Source of the DNA: an uncultured Alphaproteobacteria bacterium
GTDB lineage: Bacteria; Pseudomonadota; Alphaproteobacteria; Rs-D84
Reading direction: 5' to 3'
NCBI GenBank assembly: GCA_947646585.1
Contig: CANSHD010000001.1
Span: 62,001 to 126,000 of the forward strand
DNA length: 64,000 nt
A program made the position numbers and the translations under genes. Positions within the stretch are counted from its first letter, which is position 1. Every line of letters starts with the position of its first letter. This document shows positions 49,818 to 56,889 of the stretch, piece after piece. Under the pieces are notes generated by a model. That model did no database searches and was not told the DNA's origin. It saw nothing but the letters and a program-made list of their open reading frames with translations.

Positions 49818-51470
49818 TTATTCAAATAGCAACGGCAGTATGCTGTCAAGAATCTTTCCCGTGGTCGGAACCGCATTCCACGCGGCCGTGCGCAGGCCGA
49901 ACGTTTCCGCAATCCCCTTCGGCTCGTCCAAAACGACCAATATCGTGTACTGCGGCGCCGCGGCCGGAAATATTCCCACAAACGCGGTCAAATTCTTTTT
50001 ATGGTCAATCTTGCCGTTCACGCGCTTTTCCGCGGTTGCGGTTTTACCGCCGATTTGAATGCCCGCAACGCGCGCCTGTTTACCGCTGGTCTCCTCGGAC
50101 ACGCGCAGCATTAACTCGCGCAGTTTTGCAGATTTTTCTGCGGCCAGAACACGCTCGCCACGAACGGCGCCGACCGTTCTTTTCTGTATCGTCGGATATA
50201 TGTATATCCCGCCGTTTGTCATCGCATTGACCGCCAGCAACAGATGCATCGGCGTGACCGATATACCGTGCCCGAACGACACCGTCGCCTTTTCCACCGG
50301 CCCCCATTTCAACGGCATCAGCGTTCTTTCCGTGCGTCCGAATTCCAAATCCAGCGCCCGGTCCATATGCAGTCTCTGGAAAAATTCCTTTTGCGTACCG
50401 TCCGGCAGGTCCAGCGCAATCTGCGCACTGCCGCGGTTACAGGAATGAACCATTATCTCCTCTATCCCCAGATATGGCCGCGGCGGCTTAAAGCTGCGCA
50501 CGTCGTCAATCGGCTTGCACGCCAGACGGCCGTTTTTATCGTATATCTTGAACGGCTCCGCAACATAATATTCTTTTGTAATATTGTTCTCCAGCGCCAT
50601 CGCCGTATTGAAAATCTTGAATATGGAACCCATTTCAAACACGCCGCGCATCGGCATGAACGTGCGGTTTCCGACCGGGTCGGCGCCGCGGTTTTCCGGG
50701 TCAAAGTCCGGCAAGGAGACCATCGCCACCATTTCGCCGGTACGCGAATTCATCAACAGTCCCATCGCCCCTTTGGCCTGATACTTGCCGATTGCAGCGG
50801 ACAGCTGGTCGTAAAACACGCTTTGCACGCGCGAATCCAGCGACAGACGCAGCGGGTCCGAATTTTCGCGCAGGTATTCGTCAAATATGCGCTCCGCCCC
50901 GTCCATGCCGCGCCCGTCGACATTTACATAACCGACAACGTGCGAAAACAGCCGACGTTTCGGATAACGGCGCGTTTGAATATCCTCCACCTCCAACCCT
51001 TCCAGCTTTGCACGGCGCACCTGATCGCGGACCGAATCAGAGGCGTATTTTTTTACATAAACGAATCGGCGCGATGAATTTACCAGCTTTAACGCATCGG
51101 CCAGCGAGTATTCATACGGCAGCATTTCATGAATCAGCGACGCCACCGCGTCATGTTCGCGCACCTGGCCGGGGCGCAGCGTTATGTGGCCCGACATAAT
51201 GTTCTTTGCCAGTATGTCGCCGTGCCGGTCGACAATGTCGGCGCGGCTTACCGTCCATGCGCCGTCCGCCGGACCGCGGCGCGAACGGTCCGTCCCCTGA
51301 ATCCCCAGCTGCAGCGTGCGCGCAATAAACAGCGCGAACGCCAAAATAAACAGAAAATGAATAAAGCGCAACCGTCCCCGGCCGGCGACATTCGATGTCC
51401 CGCCGCGAAACCCGTGTTTAAAAATGTCGCGCCCAACCTCAAACATCTGATGCCTTTCGCGGTAATTCAT
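49818..51470 (-). CDS. ftsI: Penicillin-binding protein FtsI (division transpeptidase)
   Basis: FtsI cross-links peptidoglycan at the septum. The 550-residue protein has an N-terminal membrane helix (about 36-52), the dimerisation domain (about 75-190) and a transpeptidase domain with the nucleophile in EMGSIFK near 278, SCN in VHSCNRG near 342 and the third motif GGKTATAEK near 480, where KTG is KTA. That change is unusual and could alter beta-lactam binding. Length and domain order fit a class B enzyme. The gene overlaps ftsL and ends 65 bp before recJ. Confidence 0.9.
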   Translation of the reverse strand: MNYRERHQMFEVGRDIFKHGFRGGTSNVAGRGRLRFIHFLFILAFALFIARTLQLGIQGTDRSRRGPADGAWTVSRADIVDRHGDILAKNIMSGHITLRPGQVREHDAVASLIHEMLPYEYSLADALKLVNSSRRFVYVKKYASDSVRDQVRRAKLEGLEVEDIQTRRYPKRRLFSHVVGYVNVDGRGMDGAERIFDEYLRENSDPLRLSLDSRVQSVFYDQLSAAIGKYQAKGAMGLLMNSRTGEMVAMVSLPDFDPENRGADPVGNRTFMPMRGVFEMGSIFKIFNTAMALENNITKEYYVAEPFKIYDKNGRLACKPIDDVRSFKPPRPYLGIEEIMVHSCNRGSAQIALDLPDGTQKEFFQRLHMDRALDLEFGRTERTLMPLKWGPVEKATVSFGHGISVTPMHLLLAVNAMTNGGIYIYPTIQKRTVGAVRGERVLAAEKSAKLRELMLRVSEETSGKQARVAGIQIGGKTATAEKRVNGKIDHKKNLTAFVGIFPAAAPQYTILVVLDEPKGIAETFGLRTAAWNAVPTTGKILDSILPLLFE

Positions 51471-51735
51471 CTATCCCGACGGATTTGTGAAAACTAATTA
51501 CCTCGGACTTGGGATATATGCTGACAACAACATTGCGCAGAATCTCGGGCCGGACATATGACGCAAAATTCGCCGCCATCTGGGCCGTTTTCTGCTGGGT
51601 CGCAACGATTTCCCGGCGCACGCGGTCGCGGGCCTTGTTCTGGGTGCGGTAACACACCTGCAACACAATCGTCAGCGCCAAGACCGACCCAAACGCCCAC
51701 ATGCCGATATGAAACATTTTCTCGTCTTCCGTCAT
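51439..51735 (-). CDS. ftsL: Cell division protein FtsL-like
   Basis: The 98-residue bitopic protein has a short cytoplasmic start, one membrane helix (about 9-27), a coiled-coil-prone stretch (ARDRVRREIVATQQKTAQMA) and a short periplasmic end with YPKSEVISFHKSVGIDEL. This is the FtsL plan of the FtsQLB-FtsI complex. It overlaps ftsI by 32 bp, as in many division clusters. mraZ, rsmH and murE, usual neighbours, are absent; suf genes lie upstream. Sequence alone is weak evidence, and context decides. Confidence 0.75.
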   Translation of the reverse strand: MTEDEKMFHIGMWAFGSVLALTIVLQVCYRTQNKARDRVRREIVATQQKTAQMAANFASYVRPEILRNVVVSIYPKSEVISFHKSVGIDELPRKASDV

Positions 51736-51779
51736 ACGCGCCCCGTCCTGTTATATGGTAGATATTCCCATATACTTTA

Positions 51780-52142
51780 TCACAAATTTTCCAAAAAACT
51801 AATCATAGAATTAACACCGCCCAGTCTGCCCGTCCCGAGTTGCAGGTGCAGCGATGCAAACTTTTCCCGCAGGTTCATTTCACGGATCTGGTCCGGCGTC
51901 TTCCCGTCAACCATCGCCGTCAGAATCGCCACAATTCCGCGCACCAGCGCCGAATCGGCCGCACCGTAAAAATGGTCGCCATCGCGGCATATCGCCGCCC
52001 ATGACGCGCACCCGGCAATGTCGTGGCAAACGGCCGCGTCCGGCGGCGGCGGCATATGCGCGCCGAAATCCATAACCAGCTCCAGCTTGTCCGCCGCATC
52101 CGGCGTCATATCCAGCAGCCTTTTCATTTCCGCATATGTCAT
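51780..52142 (-). CDS. sufE: Sulfur acceptor SufE
   Basis: SufE takes the persulfide sulfur from SufS and passes it to SufB. The 120-residue protein has the fold-typical YAEMKRLLDMTPDAADKLEL start and IAGCASWAAICRDGDHFY with the acceptor Cys near 45, where relatives have GCQSQVW. ILTAMVDGKTPDQI fits the C-terminal part. It lies 3 bp after sufT, at the end of sufS-sufT-sufE. Confidence 0.9.
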   Translation of the reverse strand: MTYAEMKRLLDMTPDAADKLELVMDFGAHMPPPPDAAVCHDIAGCASWAAICRDGDHFYGAADSALVRGIVAILTAMVDGKTPDQIREMNLREKFASLHLQLGTGRLGGVNSMISFLENL

Positions 52143-52145
52143 GTG

Positions 52146-52457
52146 TTACCACCCCTGCTCTGTCAAATCCAGTTCCAGACGCGCCGTCTCGGACATGCGT
52201 GACAAATTCCACGGCGGGTCCCACACCAAATCCACGCGCACAGGCACGTCGCCGGCCACCGCCTGGACGGCGTTGCGCACCATCTCCAGCAATTCCTCCA
52301 TCATCGGGCACGTCGGACTGGTAAAAGTCATTGTTATAACGACGCCATCATCTTTTATAGATATGTCATATACCAGACCCAAATCCCAAATGTTTACCGG
52401 AATTTCCGGGTCATAAACCGTCTTTAATGCGTCTATTATCGCCTGCCTGTCCGTCAT
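52146..52457 (-). CDS. sufT: Iron-sulfur assembly protein SufT (MIP18 family)
   Basis: SufT is a DUF59/MIP18-type factor for cluster delivery. The 103-residue protein has VYDPEIPVNIWDLGLVYDI near 14-32, FTSPTCPMMEELLEMV near 45-60 with the conserved Cys, and VWDPPWNLSRMSETAR near 78-93. All are hallmarks of the family. Its ATG lies one base past the sufS stop and its own stop lies 3 bp before sufE. Confidence 0.93.
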   Translation of the reverse strand: MTDRQAIIDALKTVYDPEIPVNIWDLGLVYDISIKDDGVVITMTFTSPTCPMMEELLEMVRNAVQAVAGDVPVRVDLVWDPPWNLSRMSETARLELDLTEQGW

Positions 52458-52458
52458 G

Positions 52459-53550
52459 TTATTTTACAATCCCGTTTATAATATCCGCCGCGGCCGCCGC
52501 ATCGTCCGCCGTATTCCAGGCCCCCGCCGACAACCGCGCCACGCCGCCCGCCGGTGCATTGATTAAACGCATCGCCCACGTCGCGCACATGTTCCCCACG
52601 CGCAGACACAGCCCCCGCGCCCCGCACAGCGCCCCGAAATCCAGCGCATGCATTCCGTCCACCGAAAAAGTCAGCACCGACGCCCCGGGCGTGGTATAAA
52701 TTTTTATCCGCGGATTTTTCGCCAGCGCGTCATACATCGCACGCATAACCCCGGCGCCCGCATCCGGCCGCCACGCATCCAGCGCCGGGCGCAATCCCGC
52801 AATCTGGGTCAGCGGCAGCGTTCCCGCCTCAAACCGTTCCGGCGCATCGTTGAAAATCCATTCTTTGTTGGTTATTTTATTTACCATCCCGCCGCCAAAT
52901 TTGTCGGGCGCCCAGCGCAGCGGCTCCTTTACATACATAATGCCCAGCCCCGTGTCGCCCCCGATTTTATGTGCGGAAAAACAAACAAAGTCCGCATCCC
53001 ACGCGGCCGCATCCATTCGCATATGCGCCGCATACTGGGCCGCGTCAACCACCGCGATTACGTTCGGATTTTTTTCACGCGCCGCCGCAACCACCGCCGC
53101 CACATTCTGGGGCCGTCCAAAAACATTCGACATGGCGGTTATGACGATAATGTCGCATTCGGGAACACACGACAAATCATAATCATGATTTTCATCCAGC
53201 CCGATGGTCAAGATACCCGCACCAGAGGCCACCATCGGCATGCGTGCGCTGTGATGGTCCAAATCGGACACCGCAACGCGAATACCGCGCCCCGCCCCGG
53301 CCATGCGCGCCGCACGGTTCAGCCCGTCGGTCGCACCGGCGGTGAACACAATCTGCGCCGCATGCGCGCCCATAAATTCCGCCACCGCCGCACGCGCGGC
53401 CGCCACCATTTCATCCACCGTCGCCGCACGCGCGCATATGCCGCGACCGGCATTGGCGTATTTATTGCGTAAAAAATCAACCTCAGCCTCTATTACCGCC
53501 TCCGGCTTCAATGCGGACGCGGCGGCATCTAAGTATATGATTTTATTCAT
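52459..53550 (-). CDS. sufS: Cysteine desulfurase SufS-like
   Basis: SufS is a PLP enzyme that takes sulfur from cysteine for cluster assembly. The 363-residue protein starts IIYLDAAASALKPEAVIEAE, has GATDGLNRAA near 75, DAAQYAAHMRMD near 165, the PLP-Lys in FSAHKIGGDTGLGIMYV near 188-204 and the active Cys in LRVGNMCATWAMRLI near 325. It is about 40 residues shorter than typical SufS. The lead position in sufS-sufT-sufE supports the role. SufB and SufC lie 23 kb away. Confidence 0.9.
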   Translation of the reverse strand: MNKIIYLDAAASALKPEAVIEAEVDFLRNKYANAGRGICARAATVDEMVAAARAAVAEFMGAHAAQIVFTAGATDGLNRAARMAGAGRGIRVAVSDLDHHSARMPMVASGAGILTIGLDENHDYDLSCVPECDIIVITAMSNVFGRPQNVAAVVAAAREKNPNVIAVVDAAQYAAHMRMDAAAWDADFVCFSAHKIGGDTGLGIMYVKEPLRWAPDKFGGGMVNKITNKEWIFNDAPERFEAGTLPLTQIAGLRPALDAWRPDAGAGVMRAMYDALAKNPRIKIYTTPGASVLTFSVDGMHALDFGALCGARGLCLRVGNMCATWAMRLINAPAGGVARLSAGAWNTADDAAAAADIINGIVK

Positions 53551-53623
53551 TTTCCGATTTCTCTTGCTTTTTATCTCGATTATAATACACTCGCTTAAAA
53601 TATCAACAAGGAAGGAGAAAAAG

Positions 53624-53944
53624 ATGGCTTTGAATCATGCGAACGATGCAAATTTTGCTGACTTGGTATCGGGTGGAATAACCTTGGTGGATTTTTGGGC
53701 GTCTTGGTGCGGTCCGTGCCGCATGTTCGGTCCAATTTTTGAACAGGTATCAAACCAGATTCCGGATGTAAATTTTGTAAAATTTGAAATAGACGAATCA
53801 AACCGACGCACACCGGCCAAATACGGAATCCGCAGCATTCCGTCAATCATGGCGTTTAAAAACGGCGAATTGGTTGAGGCGCGCACCGGCGTAATGGATC
53901 CGGAAACGTTGACAGATTGGATAATGGAATTAAAAGGAGCCTAA
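53624..53944 (+). CDS. trxA: Thioredoxin
   Basis: The 106-residue protein has the thioredoxin fold with active site WASWCGPCRMFGP near 26-38 and a cis-Pro in IRSIPSIMAFKNG near 71. It reduces disulfides of cytoplasmic enzymes, with NADPH-thioredoxin reductase. AAGGAGAAAA is before the ATG at 53624. The longer frame to 53303 overlaps sufS. The DksA-like gene follows 3 bp later, so both are on one message. Confidence 0.94.
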   Translation: MALNHANDANFADLVSGGITLVDFWASWCGPCRMFGPIFEQVSNQIPDVNFVKFEIDESNRRTPAKYGIRSIPSIMAFKNGELVEARTGVMDPETLTDWIMELKGA

Positions 53945-53947
53945 AAA

Positions 53948-54379
53948 GTGGCCGCAAAAAATTACAAGACTATAGAACTGCCGCCAAAATATGTTCCGAA
54001 AAAATCGGAACCGTATATGTGTGAAAATCAGCTGGCGTATTTTTATCAGCTGTTGTCGGCCCAGAAAGAAGAACTGGTCCAGGACAGCGACAGCGTGTTA
54101 AGCGCGGTTCGCATGGCTGAAAAAGCGGAAAGCGCCGGCGTCGGCGACGATTCGGACAACGCCACGTTTGAACAGGAAATCACCATGAACCTGCGCATGG
54201 CGGGCCGCGACAACAACCTGTTGCGGAAAATAAACGCCGCGCTGGACCGCCTGGAAAACGGCACGTTCGGATACAGTGTCGTGTCGGGCGAAGAAATCGG
54301 CCTGTCCCGCATGCTGGCGCGCCCACTGGCGACCATGACGGTTGAGGAACAGGAAGTATACGAAAGCCGCAAGAATTAA
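53948..54379 (+). CDS. DksA/TraR family protein without zinc cysteines
   Basis: DksA binds the secondary channel of RNA polymerase and modifies responses to ppGpp. The 143-residue protein has the coiled-coil region (about 35-105) with DDSDNATFEQE in place of the acidic tip region, and the globular end with RLENGTFGYSVVSGEEIGLSRMLARP where GYCE.TGEPI is normal. The zinc-finger cysteines are absent, as in Cys-poor DksA paralogues. Start is GTG at 53948 after AGGAGCC. It follows trxA and ends at a hairpin. Confidence 0.85.
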   Translation: MAAKNYKTIELPPKYVPKKSEPYMCENQLAYFYQLLSAQKEELVQDSDSVLSAVRMAEKAESAGVGDDSDNATFEQEITMNLRMAGRDNNLLRKINAALDRLENGTFGYSVVSGEEIGLSRMLARPLATMTVEEQEVYESRKN

Positions 54380-54383
54380 AAAC

Positions 54384-54407
54384 ACCCGCCAAACGGCGGG
54401 TCTTTTT
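54384..54407 (+). terminator. Terminator after the DksA-like gene
   Basis: ACCCGCC-AAAC-GGCGGGT followed by CTTTTT, 5 bp past the stop. Confidence 0.8.
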
Positions 54408-55179
54408 AATTCGAATAATAACAATCCTGGGTATATTGATATGTACCGACGCTGTCTTTAATCGACAAGCCTGCCGGAAAATAACAATTTGTAATTTGCG
54501 TATTGCCCTTGCCGTTGGTTGTTCCGTACGTACCGCCGGACGCCGGACACCGCGTACAACCAGTGGTCGTTGTTCCATAGTATCCGACATCACAAACACA
54601 TGACGTTTTCGCATCGGATGCTACCATCCCCGTCTTGCACGCTATAACATAACAGCCTGTCGCCACTCCAACCGCCTTTCCATCAGAATCGCAACACGGC
54701 GACATGGTATATGCAACATTCGCCCCGGCAGATGATGCCGAGCACGTTTTCACCCCGTTGGTATCGGCCCACATTCCGCAATATATTTGACCGTTTATTG
54801 TAACATTCGGCCCCTTGCACATTGTGCACAATGAACCCTTGCGGCACGTTTTGGTTGTGGTGCCACCACCGCCTTCGGTGGAATCATTCTTTACGCATGT
54901 ATTCGCACGATGAAAATAATACAGACCGTAATACTTGTAAATTCCCCCGCTACCTATATGATAGCCGTCCGCACACGTCGTACATGTGCATATATATATT
55001 TTATCATCATCGGTTGTGGACATAGTTGCCGTGCTTAAATCATAAGTCGTGCACTGCGACGGATTGTTTGCAAAAACTTCTTTGCACATATCCGCCGTGG
55101 GTGTCGGCGCGGCATTACATACGCCCGCCAACACCATGCCGGCCGCCGCCACACATATTTGTTTATGCTTTCTTTTCAT
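54406..55179 (-). CDS. Cys-rich exported protein (single module)
   Basis: The 257-residue protein has a Sec signal peptide (MKRKHKQICVAAAGMVLAGV then CNA) at the ATG at 55179, with AAGGAG 7 bases before it. The mature part has about 22 Cys in CTCTTCADGYH, CRKGSLCTMC and CDVGYYGTTTTGCTRC patterns, like one repeat of the giant protein. C-terminal GLSIKDSVGTYQYTQDCYY fits neither. It is likely surface or periplasmic. Unlike the other Cys-rich genes its leader has no TGCCTAA motif; a structured RNA region lies upstream. Confidence 0.8.
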   Translation of the reverse strand: MKRKHKQICVAAAGMVLAGVCNAAPTPTADMCKEVFANNPSQCTTYDLSTATMSTTDDDKIYICTCTTCADGYHIGSGGIYKYYGLYYFHRANTCVKNDSTEGGGGTTTKTCRKGSLCTMCKGPNVTINGQIYCGMWADTNGVKTCSASSAGANVAYTMSPCCDSDGKAVGVATGCYVIACKTGMVASDAKTSCVCDVGYYGTTTTGCTRCPASGGTYGTTNGKGNTQITNCYFPAGLSIKDSVGTYQYTQDCYYSN

Positions 55180-55200
55180 CTGCCCGCTCCTTTTTCGGTT

Positions 55201-55229
55201 AAAAAGAAATACCGCCAAAGAAATGGCGG
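55201..55229 (-). terminator. Terminator of the putative structured RNA
   Basis: On the minus strand CCGCC-ATTTCTTT-GGCGG is followed by TATTTCTTTTT. It lies between the structured RNA region and the Cys-rich gene, 22 bp before its ATG. Confidence 0.65.
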
Positions 55230-55432
55230 CCGGGGATTTGAAAAATCATAAGCAAAAATGACCCTGTGACCTTCGGGCGCACACGCGCCCTTATAATCAC
55301 AGATCCCCGGCCAACAGCCGGGCACAAAACATGCAACGTAAAACACGCCGCATTTTCATGTCGGATTACGACGCATTGCGCCGTTTGCTTATGGGATTTT
55401 CAAGTCCCAGAACCAACATCCCTGTTGAATTC
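55211..55432 (-). ncRNA. Putative structured non-coding RNA, class unknown
   Basis: A roughly 220-base transcript is predicted between a good promoter and a terminator. Its ends pair in a long interrupted stem (55387-55408 with 55232-55253, including TTGAAAA and ATAAGC). Inside are four hairpins: CGGCGC/GCGTCG, ATGCGGCG/CGTTGCAT, CCCGGC/GCCGGG, and CTGTGA/TCACAG enclosing GGGCGC/GCGCCC. It lacks the marks I know for 6S, SRP, RNase P or tmRNA. A leader or riboswitch of the next gene is the main alternative. Confidence 0.5.
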
Positions 55433-55438
55433 ACGTTC

Positions 55439-55467
55439 AGTATAATTTAAGCGGATAAAAAAAACAA
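55439..55467 (-). promoter_or_regulatory. Promoter of the putative structured RNA
   Basis: On the minus strand TTGTTT and TATACT have a 17-base spacer, just after the tatA terminator; transcription would start near 55432. Confidence 0.65.
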
Positions 55468-55495
55468 GTGCGACCGATACCGGTCGCACTTTTAA
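55466..55495. terminator. Terminator after tatA
   Basis: AGTGCGACCG-GTAT-CGGTCGCACT on the minus strand, followed by TGTTTTTTTT. Confidence 0.85.
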
Positions 55496-55510
55496 TAACA
55501 GTGTTATCAA

Positions 55511-55798
55511 TTATTTTTTCTTTTTGGCCACAGGCTTTTTCACGGGCGCCTTTTTCTCGGACGCCTTTTTGGCAGGGGCTTTTTTCACCGCGTTCTTTAC
55601 AGCCGCGGGCTTCTTTGCCGCCGGTTTGGCCGCCGGCGCTTTCTTTGGCGCCTCTTGCGATTTGTCGTCTTTTAATTCTTTCTTAAAGACGTTTATTCCA
55701 CCCGCCAGATTTTTCATCATGTCCGGAATCTTGCTGCTGCCGAACAAAATGAAAATCAAAACGATAACCAATACAATTTGCCACAACCCGGGTCTCAT
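55511..55798 (-). CDS. tatA: Sec-independent translocase TatA
   Basis: TatA forms the pore-like assembly through which folded Tat substrates pass. The 95-residue protein has the N-terminal helix LWQIVLVIVLIFILFG, the FGSSKIPDMMKNLAGGINVF hinge and amphipathic helix at 18-37, and a long Lys/Ala/Pro-rich tail. It is separated by 9 kb from tatB-tatC and follows the SPOR gene by 12 bp. Confidence 0.93.
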   Translation of the reverse strand: MRPGLWQIVLVIVLIFILFGSSKIPDMMKNLAGGINVFKKELKDDKSQEAPKKAPAAKPAAKKPAAVKNAVKKAPAKKASEKKAPVKKPVAKKKK

Positions 55799-55810
55799 TT
55801 CGCCATCTCC

Positions 55811-56593
55811 TTATTTTGCGACATAGCAGTCAACACCGTCGGATTTCGCATTCCGACAGAAACTGTTTGCATCCGCCGACGTTGCAAACGGAACGCGCAG
55901 ACGATACAGAGTGTTGCCGTCCTTCATCACCGCGGCCAGAACAACAAACTGGCGACCGCTGAACAGACTGCTGTGACCGGCGCGCAGTTTTTTACCGGCG
56001 TTTTCCGCCAGCGCGCGCGTACTATATGAACCGAACTGTACGTACCAGGAACCGTTGGCCGCCGCAACCTGCTTTTTCGGTGCGGGCTTTGCCGCCGGTT
56101 TCTTTGCGGCCGGCTTCGGGACCGGTTTTGCCGCAGGCTTTGCCGCCGGTGCCGGCTTGTCCGGATTAAATGTCACGGGCTTTCTATCTTCTATCACGCG
56201 AACAGGCGCACCAACATTTTCAGGGGCCGGCGCAGGCTTTGCCACCGGGGCCGGTGTCGGCACAGGCGCTGGCGCGACCTGAACGGGCGCAGGCGCCGCC
56301 GGGGCCGGCATATCCGCAGGCAACGGGGGCACATCTATCGTATCACCGGGGGCGTCGGCGACAGGCTCGGTCGTTACCATCGGCGCATCCAAATCCACCT
56401 CTATCGAAGAAGACGAATCGCCACCGATTGTACGTACAATTATATATGTGGCCAGAATGATAACCAGCACACCCACCCCCAGTAACAGCCAAGGCTTTTT
56501 CGGACGCGGTGTCGCAAAAGGCGCCGCCTCCGGCAGTGTGTCAACAGACGTGGAATCATCCAAATCCAATAAATCCAAATTGTCGTCGTTCAT
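55811..56593 (-). CDS. SPOR domain membrane protein
   Basis: The 260-residue protein has a cytoplasmic acidic start, one membrane helix (about 39-57), a Pro/Ala-rich periplasmic linker (about 85-180) and a C-terminal SPOR domain (about 185-258, WYVQFGSYSTRALAENAGKK then RVPFATSADANSFC), which binds denuded glycan strands at the septum. It is thus like FtsN or DedD in plan. I chose the ATG at 56593, with GGGGGA 8 bases before it. tatA follows 12 bp later. Confidence 0.87.
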   Translation of the reverse strand: MNDDNLDLLDLDDSTSVDTLPEAAPFATPRPKKPWLLLGVGVLVIILATYIIVRTIGGDSSSSIEVDLDAPMVTTEPVADAPGDTIDVPPLPADMPAPAAPAPVQVAPAPVPTPAPVAKPAPAPENVGAPVRVIEDRKPVTFNPDKPAPAAKPAAKPVPKPAAKKPAAKPAPKKQVAAANGSWYVQFGSYSTRALAENAGKKLRAGHSSLFSGRQFVVLAAVMKDGNTLYRLRVPFATSADANSFCRNAKSDGVDCYVAK

Positions 56594-56696
56594 GAATATT
56601 TCCCCCATACAGTTATGAACATTATATCATAAAAATATTCCCATAACAAAGACTATCTGCAACAAAAGCCGGGGTCGTCCCCTGAATCTTTTCCGA

Positions 56697-56834
56697 TTAT
56701 TTCGGCATCTGGCCAAAGTTCGGCGGCACAATCAACTTATGGTTTTCGGCGACAATCGGCTCCGTCTCGCACTTGTTCGCGCATGCCGCCAACAGCGGCG
56801 CCGCAACAATCATCAGCAAAATGATTTTTTTCAT
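56697..56834 (-). CDS. Small lipoprotein, 45 residues
   Basis: The start MKKIILLMIVAAPLLAACA is a lipoprotein signal with lipobox LLAAC at 14-18. Only about 28 residues remain after lipidation, ending KLIVPPNFGQMPK. AAGGAGAAACAT precedes the ATG. It lies 55 bp past thrS, probably on the same message. It resembles other tiny envelope lipoproteins such as entericidins in size only. Function unknown. Confidence 0.7.
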   Translation of the reverse strand: MKKIILLMIVAAPLLAACANKCETEPIVAENHKLIVPPNFGQMPK

Positions 56835-56889
56835 ATGTTTCTCCTTGTTCTTTGCATTCGGGCGGCCGCAACAGGCCGCCCAGAAATAT

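Noticed and set aside
55211..55432. Idea that this is tmRNA, 6S RNA or a tRNA-Ser
   Set aside because: GGGACTTGAAAATCCC looks like a Ser (TGA) anticodon arm, but the other arms are missing; no tmRNA tag ending in Leu-Ala-Ala, and four branched hairpins rather than the single long 6S hairpin.
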